Part shown: positions 51,651 to 61,516 of the stretch, one piece after another | Numbering within the stretch: position 1 is the first letter of the stretch | Layout of the letters: each line of letters begins with the position of its first letter | Notes under the pieces: generated by a model | The model's input: the letters and a program-made list of their open reading frames with translations, nothing else | Databases searched by the model: none | What the model was told of the DNA's origin: nothing | DNA from: Cytophagales bacterium | GTDB lineage: Bacteria > Bacteroidota > Bacteroidia > Cytophagales > Spirosomataceae | Direction: 5' to 3' | Length of the DNA: 64,000 nt | NCBI GenBank assembly: GCA_013298025.1 | Contig: JAAFJE010000005.1 | Span: forward strand, 124,001-188,000 | Translations under genes and position numbers: made by a program

Positions 51651-53267
51651 CTAATTATGAAGTATTTCCAATAATTCCACTTCAAAAACCATTATAACAG
51701 CGCCAAGCGGAAAATTAGGATCGGCTGGTCTGTCTTTTAGCTGAGTATCGGCACCGAGGGATGGCGGGATGGTAAACCTGTATTTACTGCCCGGGCTCAT
51801 TAGCTTCAAGCCTTCGCTCAACCCGGGAAGCAACAATGCCATCGAGAGGTTTACTGGGCCTGCCGTCGCTCTTTCATCTTTTACTTCGTTACCAACAATC
51901 ATTGTTCTTTTAAACTTATAGCTCACCTTGTCCGATAATGTGGGCTTGATGCCAGATTGTGGTTGAAGTATCTCGTATTGCAAACCGCTTGCTGTGGTAA
52001 TTACATCTGGCTTCAACTTGTTTTCGGACAAATAGCGGGCTGCCTGTTCTGCTTTTACCGCTGTAGCATTAGCAGGCTGTACAGACGGAGCGGGCGTAGG
52101 CGGCGGAGTGGTTGCAGACGAACGGGCAGGTACAGGCTGCGGTTTTGGCGGGGTGGTATAACGTTTAACCCCGCCCGGTGCCCCAGCTGTAACCGCCCAT
52201 GGCCCAAACCAGCCATCACGGCTATTGTTGTTAGTAAGCGGTGTGTGCTGCCCGTTTTTCCACAGCATGTACATCATATTGTCCTGATCAATGCCCACGA
52301 TATAAACGTCATGGCCTGATACGGCTATCGACGTAGGGTACGGGCTTGGATACTGGCCTTTGCCTCCGATGAGGTCCATCTGCACGCCATTTTTCCAATA
52401 CTTTCCCACGCCACCATTTGCGAAGCCAGGGTATAGGGCTTTTGCACTATAGGAGCCTATTATTCCTGTTACATACACATCATTGCCGGCCACGGCTATT
52501 GCTGTAGCTAAGCTTTCTTCCGAAGTAAGTATGGTAGTAGTGCCGTTTTTCCAGTAAGCCGCCTTATCATTCTTCGAACCTACGGCATATACATTCCCGT
52601 TTACTATCTCTATTTTTTCTACCCGGTCCAATCCGTTGGCAAGCGTTTGTACCAGTTGCCCATTTTTCCAGTATACAGGTTTGTAAGCATAAGCAACCCT
52701 ACCTATAATGTACAGGTCATCGCCAACAATCGCCATCGAAACAACAGTTGTTTCCTCTTCGTATCCGTTATCACTAATAGGGCCTGGTAGCAACACTTCC
52801 TGCCCGTTTTTCCAATACCTGGCCTGTGCAAGGTTTCTGGATGAGTAAGAAGCTCTTTTTTCTCCATTTCCACCCACATAAACGTCATTCCCTGCTACGG
52901 TTATTGCACTTGCGTTTCCGGGGCCTACCGAAGTGTTCGCAAGCTGCACCAACTGGCCATTTTTCCAATACACTGCCTTTTTACCCAGACAGCCCGCAAC
53001 ATAAACGTCGTTGCCCACAACACATATAGCGGCACCATAACTTTCTTTCGTACTTTCATCCGCGCCTGCAAGCGGCAAACCCGGCTTCATATTTTTAAAA
53101 TACGAGGCCATATAATACTCCCCATTGCCGTTACCAACCCCTGCCATATAAATATCGGACACACTTTGCGGTTGGACTTTTTTTATCTGGGCTACGGCGG
53201 TAAATAAGGCAGCGGATGAATTAAAAAAAATCAGAAAAACAAACAGGGGTAATTGTTTTGTAGCCAT
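51651..53267 (-). CDS. Secreted protein with six WKNG repeats and a degenerate FKBP-type domain
   Basis: A 538-residue protein with a signal peptide (about 1-26). Residues 35-350 hold six repeats of the type GNDVYV.G......A.YWKNG...L, probably a beta-propeller-like fold. A Pro/Ala linker (PARSSATTPPPTPAPSVQP) follows, then a FKBP-like peptidyl-prolyl isomerase domain (ASGLQYEILQPQSGIKPTLSDKVSYKF..., LPGLSEGLKLMSPGSKYRFTIPPSLG). The usual FDSS and PGW active-site residues read DERA and PGL, so isomerase activity is doubtful. Codon use looks GC-richer than the DNA around it, and element debris lies upstream, both hinting at transfer. Confidence 0.8.
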   Translation of the reverse strand: MATKQLPLFVFLIFFNSSAALFTAVAQIKKVQPQSVSDIYMAGVGNGNGEYYMASYFKNMKPGLPLAGADESTKESYGAAICVVGNDVYVAGCLGKKAVYWKNGQLVQLANTSVGPGNASAITVAGNDVYVGGNGEKRASYSSRNLAQARYWKNGQEVLLPGPISDNGYEEETTVVSMAIVGDDLYIIGRVAYAYKPVYWKNGQLVQTLANGLDRVEKIEIVNGNVYAVGSKNDKAAYWKNGTTTILTSEESLATAIAVAGNDVYVTGIIGSYSAKALYPGFANGGVGKYWKNGVQMDLIGGKGQYPSPYPTSIAVSGHDVYIVGIDQDNMMYMLWKNGQHTPLTNNNSRDGWFGPWAVTAGAPGGVKRYTTPPKPQPVPARSSATTPPPTPAPSVQPANATAVKAEQAARYLSENKLKPDVITTASGLQYEILQPQSGIKPTLSDKVSYKFKRTMIVGNEVKDERATAGPVNLSMALLLPGLSEGLKLMSPGSKYRFTIPPSLGADTQLKDRPADPNFPLGAVIMVFEVELLEILHN

Positions 53268-53347
53268 TGTTTTATGAGAATTGTTAAGGGGTATTTGAAA
53301 TAAGTTAACAATAACGTTACGGTAATCAGGGCTACCGCACTAAAATG

Positions 53348-53600
53348 CAGGGCAATTGCATCAAAAAATGAACAAAAAAGATATTTTACAGAATAAAATT
53401 TGGCAAACATGATTAATTTTTAATTTCGTTATGTTTTACTCAAAGCTAAAATGAAATTATTTAACCTTTGAGATTTTCTATTATACAAATTTTAGACGAG
53501 AATTTATTGTGAAATCCTAAAATCAAGAACTTAAATCATTTCTGCCAAATATTATTTCGTATTTTTCTTAAATAGTTTAAAATTTGATGCAATTGCCCTG
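53348..53600. mobile_element. MITE-like element with 18-bp perfect terminal inverted repeats
   Basis: CAGGGCAATTGCATCAAA (53348-53365) and its exact complement TTTGATGCAATTGCCCTG (53583-53600) bound a 253-base AT-rich segment without a coding frame. No clear target-site duplication is visible, so this may be an old or one-sided remnant. The 546-base gap that contains it (53268-53813) otherwise holds only the transposase fragment and the promoter of the FKBP-like gene. Confidence 0.5.
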
Positions 53601-53610
53601 AAAAAGAGGT

Positions 53611-53757
53611 ATGAAAAAAACTAAAATTGAGATTGTCTTTGGTTTTTTAAAACGATTTAAAGTCTTTTCAACCAAATATCGTAATCGTGAAAAAGGTTTG
53701 GGCTAAGATTCAATTTATTCGCTGCTATTATCAGTTTCAGTTGGGACACTTCTAAAT
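53611..53757 (+). pseudogene. IS5-like transposase C-terminal fragment, frameshifted
   Basis: The frame from 53611 reads KTKIEIVFGFLKRFKVFSTK then YRNREKG. After a one-base shift near 53695 it continues FGLRFNLFAAIISFSW to a stop at 53757. This is the end of IS5-group transposases (VE..F..LK.F......RYRNR.KRFGLRFNLIAAI pattern). The catalytic part is absent. Its nearness to the inverted-repeat element suggests both come from the same insertion history. Confidence 0.6.
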
Positions 53758-53813
53758 GACTTTTGAAAGAACTCTAGTACTTTTTAATAATTCAGTTTGT
53801 TACAGCGTATTTC

Positions 53814-54374
53814 CTAATTCAACCGTGGGTCGGTTGGATAATTTGCCATTACCTTGAAATCGCCGCCCATTGTTTTGAGAATCGAACGCCAAAAATCTTC
53901 TGAAGGTGTATCGAAAATAAACGAGGTATTGGTTTGCGAAACAATCCAAGCGTCTTGTTTGAGTTCGCCATCGAGTTGCCCTTCTTCCCAGCCCGAATAT
54001 CCAACAAAGCACCGCACATCGTTGGGGTGCAGTACACCATTGTTGAGGTGGATTTTCATTTGAGCAAAATTTCCTCCCCAAAACAGCCCTTTGACCAATT
54101 CTTTGCCGCCTTCTACCAAATCGGGGCGGCGGTGAATATAGTGCAAGGTATTCTGCTGTACAGGCCCGCCAATGTATAGCGGCACGTCGGGATAAATGTT
54201 GTCTTCAAGCACATCTGCTAAAAAAAGTTCTGACACTTGGTTGAGTATCAACCCAAAAGTACCATCGGTGTCGTCGTGTGCACAAATCAGCACAACGCTT
54301 CTTTCAAAATTGGGGTCGCTTATGAATGGCTCAGAGATAAGCAAACTCCCACTAATAACCTTTCTGTGCTTCAT
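53814..54374 (-). CDS. YqgE/AlgH family protein (UPF0301)
   Basis: A 186-residue member of the YqgE/AlgH family. GSLLISEPFISDPNFERSVVLICAHDDTDGTFGLILNQ is the family's hallmark beginning. It continues with VPLYIGGPVQQNTLHYIHRRPDL, RCFVGYSGWEEGQLDGELKQDAWIV and FIFDTPSEDFWRSILKTMGGDF. The molecular function is unknown; some homologues affect alginate regulation. It is transcribed away from folK. Confidence 0.93.
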   Translation of the reverse strand: MKHRKVISGSLLISEPFISDPNFERSVVLICAHDDTDGTFGLILNQVSELFLADVLEDNIYPDVPLYIGGPVQQNTLHYIHRRPDLVEGGKELVKGLFWGGNFAQMKIHLNNGVLHPNDVRCFVGYSGWEEGQLDGELKQDAWIVSQTNTSFIFDTPSEDFWRSILKTMGGDFKVMANYPTDPRLN

Positions 54375-54576
54375 AATATTAATGATTTATCTGTGTCGAA
54401 TAATGTTTATGAAGGGGCAATAGCCAATGCTCGTCGAGTGGACAGGATGCTTGCCTTGGGTGCTTCTCGCATTTAGCGGATACGTAAAAGTGTGCAAACG
54501 GGTATTATTGCGTAACTTTGTCCACTTTTTACTATCCGAAGCTCTATTTTGGATAATTCTTTTTATTAAAAATAAT

Positions 54577-55077
54577 ATGCAAGAGGCAAATCTCCAAAAA
54601 GTTTATTTATCCTTGGGTTCAAATTTGGGCAATCGAATCGAAAATTTGCGTGTGGCTTTACAAGCCCTTGAAAAAAATGTAGGAACAATTGATTCGTTGT
54701 CAAAGATTTATGAAACTGCCCCTTGGGGAAAATTAGACCAAGCTGGATTTTTAAATTTAGTGGTGTGTATCAGGGCTTTTTTGCCCAATCCGATGGCTTG
54801 TTTGACGGCTATTCAGGCCATAGAGCAGTCGCAAGGAAGACAAAGAGTAGAAAAATGGGGCGAAAGAACCATTGATATTGATATATTGTATTGGGAAGAT
54901 GTTATTGTATGCCACCACGAACTTACCATTCCGCATCCTTTGATGCAGTATCGTAAGTTCGTGTTGGTACCTTTGGCCGATATTGCTCCTGAATTTATCC
55001 ATCCTATTTTACGAGAAAATACACGTACATTGTTGGATAAATGCCCCGACGAAGGGGCAATCGACGAGTGGCTTTAG
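54577..55077 (+). CDS. folK: 2-amino-4-hydroxy-6-hydroxymethyldihydropteridine pyrophosphokinase
   Basis: Folate pathway: transfers pyrophosphate from ATP to 6-hydroxymethyl-7,8-dihydropterin. The 166 residues include [62 protein letters not shown] (the metal-binding signature with its two Asp) and [23 protein letters not shown]. The ATG at 54577 is chosen; the frame extends 50 codons upstream but into sequence unlike the family. The stop overlaps the stop of the convergent DUF3050 gene by 4 bases. Confidence 0.94.
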   Translation: MQEANLQKVYLSLGSNLGNRIENLRVALQALEKNVGTIDSLSKIYETAPWGKLDQAGFLNLVVCIRAFLPNPMACLTAIQAIEQSQGRQRVEKWGERTIDIDILYWEDVIVCHHELTIPHPLMQYRKFVLVPLADIAPEFIHPILRENTRTLLDKCPDEGAIDEWL

Positions 55078-55862
55078 GCTTCTTGCAAAGCAATATTGGC
55101 TATGCTTGCTTCAACGCCATCCCATAATTTCTGACGCATTTCTAAAGCTTGGTAGGCGTATTGGGTTGCTTCTTGCCATTTTTGGGCATCGTTGCCACAA
55201 AGCTCTTGTACCATTGCCAAGGCCAAATGCCCGTGATGGTCGCCATCAACTTCGATATGTCTTTCGAGATAATAGGTAAACTTGGCTACCTTTTCGGGCA
55301 TACTGGCGTTGAGGTCTTTTACCATCGCAATGAACATCGTAGGAATCAAATCTTCTCGTCCAAAAGTAAATACGGCGGCTATGATATGCGGTTTGTTGGT
55401 GGCAATTACGTCGAAAGTAAAACGTACAAAATCACGCACGTGGCTCGCAATATCGAGTTGAGCAAAGGCTTCGTCGAGGTTTTTGCCTGCTTGCAACTCG
55501 GCTATTAATGCTTGGATAGGAGCGGTATTGGCACCCGCTTGTTGCATGGCTTCGAGGTACATTTCAAAATGGCTGAGGCGTTTGCCTTCGGCATCGAGGT
55601 CGCTTTCTTCGCCATTTACAATCTCGTTGATGAGGTAACGGGTATTGCCATTGCCTACCGGCACCCACGGCAGTTCGACGCAAGTAAGTTGGCGTTGTAG
55701 GGCTTTGAGCAAAGACATAAAATCCCATACGGCAAAAACATGGTCTTGCATAAAAGCCTGCAAGTGTTCGAGTTGACTAATTTTGCTATACACAGCATGG
55801 TTAGTCAGGCTGGCTCTTAGTGGTTGAATGGCCAAAGTTATACTAGCTAAGGAGGTATTCAT
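55074..55862 (-). CDS. DUF3050 protein (haem-oxygenase-like fold)
   Basis: A 262-residue all-helical protein of the DUF3050 family: [73 protein letters not shown] and [27 protein letters not shown]. The conserved His/Glu pattern suggests a diiron or haem-oxygenase-like scaffold; the reaction is not known. The ATG at 55862 is preferred to 55874. Spacing to recG is 27 bases (recG is upstream), so the two may be co-transcribed. Confidence 0.88.
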   Translation of the reverse strand: MNTSLASITLAIQPLRASLTNHAVYSKISQLEHLQAFMQDHVFAVWDFMSLLKALQRQLTCVELPWVPVGNGNTRYLINEIVNGEESDLDAEGKRLSHFEMYLEAMQQAGANTAPIQALIAELQAGKNLDEAFAQLDIASHVRDFVRFTFDVIATNKPHIIAAVFTFGREDLIPTMFIAMVKDLNASMPEKVAKFTYYLERHIEVDGDHHGHLALAMVQELCGNDAQKWQEATQYAYQALEMRQKLWDGVEASIANIALQEA

Positions 55863-55889
55863 AATTATTAACAAGTTGTTAAGAAAAGG

Positions 55890-57989
55890 CTAACTGATTC
55901 TAGCCCAGTTGTTTTGATGTATATTATGTGCTTCTATTTGTTCTTTAATCATGCTGTATTGAGGCAATTCGAGCAAGTAATCTTTGTCTAAAATTTCTTG
56001 TGCACAAGCCCGTGCTACCTTCAATATTTCGCCATCTTTGGCTAAATCGGCTATTTGTAAATCAATAATACCGCTTTGCTGTGTGCCCGACAAATCGCCT
56101 GGACCACGGAGTTGTAGGTCAACGTCGGCTATTTCAAAGCCATCGTTTGTTCGCACCATTGTTTCGATGCGGGTACGGCTTTCTTTCGACATCTTTACGT
56201 CGGTCATCAAAATGCAATAGCTTTGTTCTGCTCCTCGCCCAACACGGCCACGCAATTGGTGCAATTGCGACAGCCCAAAGCGTTCGGCACTTTCTATCAC
56301 CATCACCGAGGCATTCGGCACATTTACGCCCACTTCGATAACGGTAGTTGCCACCATGATTTGTGTTTCGGCTTTGACAAAACGTTGCATTTCAAAATCT
56401 TTATCGACAGGCTTCATTTTACCGTGTACAATACTCACTTGGTATTCGGGAAAAGCCCTTACTACACTTTCGTAGCCATCCATCAAGTCTTTGTAATCTA
56501 GCTTTTCAGATTCTTCAATCAACGGATACACAATATATACTTGTCGCCCTTTTTTGATTTCATCTCGCATAAAGCCAAACACATTCAGGCGATGAGCGTC
56601 GTAGCGATGCACCGTTTTGATGGGCTTTCGTCCGGCAGGCAATTGGTCGATGACCGACACATCTAAATCGCCGTACAGCGTCATTGCCAAGGTGCGAGGA
56701 ATAGGCGTGGCTGTCATGACCAAAATATGCGGATGGATATACTTATTTTTTTCCCAAAGCTTTGCTCTTTGAGCCACTCCAAACCGATGTTGCTCGTCGA
56801 TTATGCACAAGCCCAAGTTTTTAAATTGCACTATATCTTCGAGTAAGGCGTGCGTTCCTACAATAATTTTTACCGTTCCCGACAAAAGCCCTTCGTGAAT
56901 GGCGGTGCGTGCTTTCTTCTTGGTCGAGCCTGTAAGTTTTTCTATACTAATACCCAGTTTTTCGGCAAAAGGTTTTAGTCCATTGTAATGCTGCTCGGCT
57001 AGAATTTCGGTTGGTGCCATCAAACACGCCTGAGCACCATTGTCTATGGCCAATAGCATACAAATAAACGCCACGATGGTTTTGCCCGAACCCACATCGC
57101 CTTGCAACAGGCGGTTCATTTGTCTTCCCGAACGCATATCGTCGAAAATTTCTTTGATTACACGCCTTTGGGCTTGGGTCAGTTGAAAAGGCAAATATTT
57201 TTCGTAAAAATCTTTTAGTAAAAAAGCACTTTTAAAAACTTGTCCCTCGTAATCAACTCTTCGTAGCACTTTTTGTTTGATAAGGCGTAGCTGATTGTAG
57301 AATAATTCTTCAAATTTGAGCCTTCGTCTGGCTTGTCGCAACCATTCGGCAGAAGCAGGCAAATGGATATTGTACATGGCTTCTTTCTTGCCTATCAGCT
57401 TGTAGCGTTGCAGGAGTTCGTCGGGCAGGGTTTCTCTGATGGCTTGATACGTCTTTTCGAGCAAATTCTTTTGCATAGCCGCAATCGCTTTCGATTCGAT
57501 GTAACGTTTGCGAAGCTTTTCTGTAAGCCCATACACCGGCACAAAACCACTACCATGCTCGTTGGCAGGCGTAAGTAGCTCTACTTCGGGGTGTTGCATT
57601 TGTGGTCGTCCTTGAAAAAACGAAGGTTTACCATACAGTACATACTCAGCCCCTATTTTCAGGTGCTTTTCTACCCAACTGATCCCTTGAAACCAAGTGA
57701 GTTCCAACGCTCCTGTGGTATCCATAAATACCCCCGTGAGGCGTTGTTTGAAGCCCTCGCCAACCAACTCCAAGCTGCGGAGTCGGCCTTTGATTTGTAC
57801 ATATTCCATGCCGTCTTGCAAAGCCGCTATGGTATGAAATTGCGTGCGGTCTTCGTAACGAAAAGGATAGTATTGCAACAAATCGCCAAAAGTGAAGATT
57901 TGAAGCTCGGTATTCAACAAACTTCCTCGTTGAGGGCCAACACCTTTGAGAAGTTCAATTTTAGTATCGAAAATAGACGATTGCATCAT
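55890..57989 (-). CDS. recG: ATP-dependent DNA helicase RecG
   Basis: Remodels stalled forks and branch-migrates Holliday junctions. The 699-residue protein has the N-terminal wedge/OB region (FTFGDLLQYYPFRYEDRT, VQIKGRLRSLELVGEGF). The SF2 core follows: LLQGDVGSGKTIVAFI (Walker A), MAPTEILAEQHY, LCIIDEQHRFGVAQR (DEQH box), MTATPIPRTLAMT, VATTVIEVGVNVPNASVMVIE and QLHQLRGRVGRG. The C-terminus has the RecG-specific LRGPGDLSGTQQSG motif. The start is taken at the ATG 57989; a TTG two codons earlier is possible. Confidence 0.96.
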   Translation of the reverse strand: MMQSSIFDTKIELLKGVGPQRGSLLNTELQIFTFGDLLQYYPFRYEDRTQFHTIAALQDGMEYVQIKGRLRSLELVGEGFKQRLTGVFMDTTGALELTWFQGISWVEKHLKIGAEYVLYGKPSFFQGRPQMQHPEVELLTPANEHGSGFVPVYGLTEKLRKRYIESKAIAAMQKNLLEKTYQAIRETLPDELLQRYKLIGKKEAMYNIHLPASAEWLRQARRRLKFEELFYNQLRLIKQKVLRRVDYEGQVFKSAFLLKDFYEKYLPFQLTQAQRRVIKEIFDDMRSGRQMNRLLQGDVGSGKTIVAFICMLLAIDNGAQACLMAPTEILAEQHYNGLKPFAEKLGISIEKLTGSTKKKARTAIHEGLLSGTVKIIVGTHALLEDIVQFKNLGLCIIDEQHRFGVAQRAKLWEKNKYIHPHILVMTATPIPRTLAMTLYGDLDVSVIDQLPAGRKPIKTVHRYDAHRLNVFGFMRDEIKKGRQVYIVYPLIEESEKLDYKDLMDGYESVVRAFPEYQVSIVHGKMKPVDKDFEMQRFVKAETQIMVATTVIEVGVNVPNASVMVIESAERFGLSQLHQLRGRVGRGAEQSYCILMTDVKMSKESRTRIETMVRTNDGFEIADVDLQLRGPGDLSGTQQSGIIDLQIADLAKDGEILKVARACAQEILDKDYLLELPQYSMIKEQIEAHNIHQNNWARIS

Positions 57990-58216
57990 ATTCAAAGGAT
58001 TCTAGTCAGTAGATGAGCCAATAGCCAAAAAACACCCACAAAGCCGATTTTATCGACGCATGAATTATGACAAATTTAGCAGAAAGCTTCCTTTTTCTCC
58101 TTTGTTTACTCAGAAAAATCCTATTTATTCGTTATAGATACGCAGGTATAGGCTTCGAGGATTGAGCTTCCTTGTGTTTTTTTTCAAAAAAACTATCGAA
58201 AGCACAACAGACCCTG

Positions 58217-58224
58217 TAAATTTG
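58217..58224 (+). promoter_or_regulatory. nuoB promoter -7 box
   Basis: TAAATTTG matches TAnnTTTG exactly, 58 bases before the nuoB ATG. A GCCTCC/GGAGGAC...GAGGC-containing stretch (58233-58262) follows in the 5' UTR. Confidence 0.55.
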
Positions 58225-58282
58225 TACCGCTAGTAGCCTCCTTTTGGGTGGAGGACAGAGGCTTCGTTTAAATGGATTTGAC

Positions 58283-58831
58283 ATGAAAGGTTTACTAGAC
58301 CAACAATTTGAGGAAGATAATATTGTCTTGAGTCAGGTAGAAGACCTGCTCAACTGGGCAAGGCTGAGTTCGTTGTGGCCCATGGGCTTTGGCTTGGCTT
58401 GCTGTGCCATAGAAATGATGCAAACGATGGCTTCGGGCTATGACCTCGACCGCTTTGGGGTGTTTCCTCGCCCTTCGCCTCGGCAGTCGGATGTAATGAT
58501 TGTGGCTGGCACAGTTACGTTTAAAATGGCCGACCGCCTCAGACGTTTGTACGAGCAAATGCCAGAGCCTCGCTATGTGATTTCGATGGGAAGTTGCTCT
58601 AATTGCGGTGGCCCTTATTGGGAGCATGGCTACCACGTGGTAAAGGGCGTTGACCGCATTGTGCCTGTGGATGTATATGTGCCGGGGTGTCCGCCTCGAC
58701 CAGAAGCTTTGATTGGTGGTTTTTTGAAATTACAAGAAAAAATTAGGCAACATACCCTTGTAGCCCCACAAGCGATTTTAGACATAGAAGCCCAAGAAGC
58801 ACGTAACCAAAAGCCTGACTTTGCTGTATAA
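58283..58831 (+). CDS. nuoB: NADH-quinone oxidoreductase subunit B
   Basis: Complex I subunit carrying the terminal iron-sulfur cluster N2 next to the quinone site. The four Cys ligands are visible: the CC pair in [11 protein letters not shown], one in [12 protein letters not shown] and one in [14 protein letters not shown]. The length of 182 is normal. The ATG at 58283 starts a family-typical N-terminus. nuoC follows after 49 bases, but nuoA is not upstream and nuoD is not downstream, so this is a detached pair rather than a full nuo operon. Confidence 0.95.
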   Translation: MKGLLDQQFEEDNIVLSQVEDLLNWARLSSLWPMGFGLACCAIEMMQTMASGYDLDRFGVFPRPSPRQSDVMIVAGTVTFKMADRLRRLYEQMPEPRYVISMGSCSNCGGPYWEHGYHVVKGVDRIVPVDVYVPGCPPRPEALIGGFLKLQEKIRQHTLVAPQAILDIEAQEARNQKPDFAV

Positions 58832-58880
58832 TATCCTGATAGTTAGGCTTGTGAGTCAAAAGACTTGAAAACATATTGAC

Positions 58881-59354
58881 ATGATACAAACAACCATACA
58901 AGAAATAATTGTTGCAACCTTGGGCGATGCTACCATCGAACAAGCCAACGAACAGTATCTTCAAATTGTTCCAGAAAAACTGCCAGCGGTTTGCCAGTTG
59001 ATACATACGCATGAGACTTGTTATTTCGATATGTTGTCTTGCTTGACTGGCCTAGACAATGGCACAACGCAGCAGACAATGGAGGTAGTTTATAACCTAT
59101 ACTCCATTCCTTATGAGCAGAAACTTACGCTCAAAGTAGTTGTGCCAAGAGAAAATCCTGTTGTGCCAAGCGTAAGCCATCTGTGGAAAACCGCCGATTG
59201 GCACGAACGAGAAGCCTTCGATTTATTGGGTATTATTTTCAGCAATCATCCGAATTTAAGAAGAATTTTATTGCCAGAAGATTGGGAAGGACATCCCCTT
59301 CGGAAAGATTACCAAGCACAAGAATACTATCATGGCATACAAGTGAAATATTAA
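58881..59354 (+). CDS. nuoC: NADH-quinone oxidoreductase subunit C
   Basis: The 30-kDa-type subunit of complex I. The signature WHEREAFDLLGIIFSNHPNLRRILLPEDWEGHPLRKDY is complete, and the N-terminal half includes ETCYFDMLSCLTGLD. The 157 residues are a normal stand-alone NuoC without fused NuoD. It ends the short nuoBC unit; the next gene, an exporter, starts 158 bases on and is unrelated. Confidence 0.94.
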   Translation: MIQTTIQEIIVATLGDATIEQANEQYLQIVPEKLPAVCQLIHTHETCYFDMLSCLTGLDNGTTQQTMEVVYNLYSIPYEQKLTLKVVVPRENPVVPSVSHLWKTADWHEREAFDLLGIIFSNHPNLRRILLPEDWEGHPLRKDYQAQEYYHGIQVKY

Positions 59355-59512
59355 GTAAGCGTGTAAAATTAATTGTAGTTAAAAATGTAAGTTTTTGAAA
59401 ATCAAAACACTAATTCACTAACTGACGATTCACAATTTTGCATAATTGTTCATTTACCATAAAAAGATATTAACAAAAACTTGTACGCAAGTACGCAAAC
59501 ATACCATAACTC

Positions 59513-61339
59513 TTGAAAACGTATTTTCGCATTTTGCAATATACCACTTCTCTGAAAAAGTATATTGTACCTTATTTCATTCTTTCATTACTCGCAAGTT
59601 TATTTGGTATTTTAAATTTTACGTTGTTAGTACCTTTACTAAATGTATTGTTTAATAACGTGAGCCCTACTTTGGTGCTACAAAAGCCCGTTTTTGACCT
59701 ATCGCCTAATTATTTTACGGCTTTATTCAATTATTATTTTTACGATATGCTCCAAACCAACGGACGTATCGGGGCCTTGCAATATGCCTGTGGGGCAATT
59801 ATTGCCTCAGTAACATTCGCCAATATTTTCCGTTATCTTTCGCAAAGATTACTCAAAACGGTCGAAGCCGAAACCATCGCTTCGCTACGAGAGGCGATTT
59901 TTACGAAAACGGTTAGCTTACATTTGGGTTTTTTCAACAACGAACGCAAGGGAAATTTGATGTCGCATTTGACAACCGATATACAAGAAGTAGAAAATTC
60001 TATTGCTCGTGCCTTTACGGCATCGCTAAAAGAGGTTTTTTCGTTGGTCATGTTTTTTACTTTTTTGTTTAGTCTTTCGGTAAAACTGACCTTGTTTTCT
60101 ATGCTTATTTTGCCTGTTTCGGGCGGTGCTATTGCCATGATTGCTCGAAAATTGAGAAGAAATGCCAAAGAAGTACAAGAAAACCTGAGTAGTATTGTTA
60201 GTACGCTCGACGAGGTTTTTGGGGGAATGCGGGTGGTAAAAGCTTTCAATGCCGAAAAAGCCATTGTTCGACAGTTTACCCAAATCAACCAAACCTATAA
60301 AAAATCGGTTTTACGCATGGTGTATCGCCAAGAAATGACCTCGCCAACCTCCGAAACACTTGGTGTATTGGTGGTAGCTGGTATTTTGTTGTACGGTGGG
60401 TCGTTGGTTATCAACAACGAAGGGGGCTTTAGTGCGGCTACTTTTATTGGTTTTATTGCCTTGTTTTCGCAGGTACAACGCCCTGCCAAGGTGATTGCCG
60501 ATGCCTTTAGTGGGGTACAACGAGGCATTGCTTCGGCCGAACGCATCGTAAACCTGATAGATACCGTGCCGAGTATTCAGGATAAACCCAATGCCATTGA
60601 TTTGCCTATTTTTGCAAAATCTATTGTTTTCAATAACGTAGGTTTTAGTTATGACGGAGAAAGACAGGTTTTGCACCAAATTTCTTTTGAAATTCCGAAA
60701 GGAAAAACCGTTGCATTGGTAGGAGAATCGGGAGGAGGAAAATCGACACTTGCCGATTTAGTGCCTCGTTTTTATGACCCAACACAAGGACAAATCTTGA
60801 TTGATGGCATTGATTTACGAGATATTTCTGCCGAATCGTTGCACAAACAAATGGGCATCGTGACGCAAGAATCTATTTTGTTTAATGATACCATCGAAAA
60901 CAATATCACGTTTGGAAGCGACGCTACGCCAGAGGCGGTTGTGGAAGCGGCGAAAATTGCGAACGCCCACCAGTTTATCAGCCAATCGCTCGAAGGATAC
61001 CAAACCAAAATTGGCGACCGTGGTAGCCGTTTGTCGGGCGGACAACGCCAGCGTTTGAGCATTGCACGGGCGGTGTTGAAAAACCCACCGATTTTGATTT
61101 TGGACGAAGCTACGTCGGCCCTTGATACCGAATCGGAAAAATTGGTGCAAGAAGCTCTCACCAATTTGATGAAAAATCGTACTACCTTGGTAATTGCCCA
61201 CCGTTTGAGTACCATTCAAAATGCTGATAAAATTATTGTGATTAGCAAGGGTCGTATCGTAGAAGAAGGTACACACGAAAGTTTGTTGCAAATCCCGAAT
61301 GGCTATTATGCCAAATTAAGCAATATGCAAGCCAATTGA
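59513..61339 (+). CDS. ABC exporter, fused permease/ATPase (MsbA-like)
   Basis: A 608-residue half-transporter: six membrane helices within about 1-320, then a nucleotide-binding domain with VALVGESGGGKSTLADLVPRFY (Walker A), VTQESILFNDTIENNI (Q loop), SRLSGGQRQRLSIARA (signature) and PPILILDEATSALD (Walker B, catalytic Glu). Similarity to MsbA suggests lipid A-core flipping, but substrates of this group differ. The start is a TTG at 59513 (TTGAAAACG), since no ATG lies near; the preceding repeat of ACGCAAGTACGCAAAC is non-coding. Confidence 0.9.
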   Translation: MKTYFRILQYTTSLKKYIVPYFILSLLASLFGILNFTLLVPLLNVLFNNVSPTLVLQKPVFDLSPNYFTALFNYYFYDMLQTNGRIGALQYACGAIIASVTFANIFRYLSQRLLKTVEAETIASLREAIFTKTVSLHLGFFNNERKGNLMSHLTTDIQEVENSIARAFTASLKEVFSLVMFFTFLFSLSVKLTLFSMLILPVSGGAIAMIARKLRRNAKEVQENLSSIVSTLDEVFGGMRVVKAFNAEKAIVRQFTQINQTYKKSVLRMVYRQEMTSPTSETLGVLVVAGILLYGGSLVINNEGGFSAATFIGFIALFSQVQRPAKVIADAFSGVQRGIASAERIVNLIDTVPSIQDKPNAIDLPIFAKSIVFNNVGFSYDGERQVLHQISFEIPKGKTVALVGESGGGKSTLADLVPRFYDPTQGQILIDGIDLRDISAESLHKQMGIVTQESILFNDTIENNITFGSDATPEAVVEAAKIANAHQFISQSLEGYQTKIGDRGSRLSGGQRQRLSIARAVLKNPPILILDEATSALDTESEKLVQEALTNLMKNRTTLVIAHRLSTIQNADKIIVISKGRIVEEGTHESLLQIPNGYYAKLSNMQAN

Positions 61340-61516
61340 GGACTACATTTGCGGTTCAGGCAAAGAGTTTATTGGGATGTTATCTCCTAAAAAAGTTTGA
61401 TAAATAATTTAGTTTTTAACCCATAAAACTGTCAAGTTTTTTAGGAGAGGCAATTACTTAATTCTCCGAACTTTCGGTAAAAATCGGGTGTTGTGTCAAG
61501 ACATATTCGTTTATTT

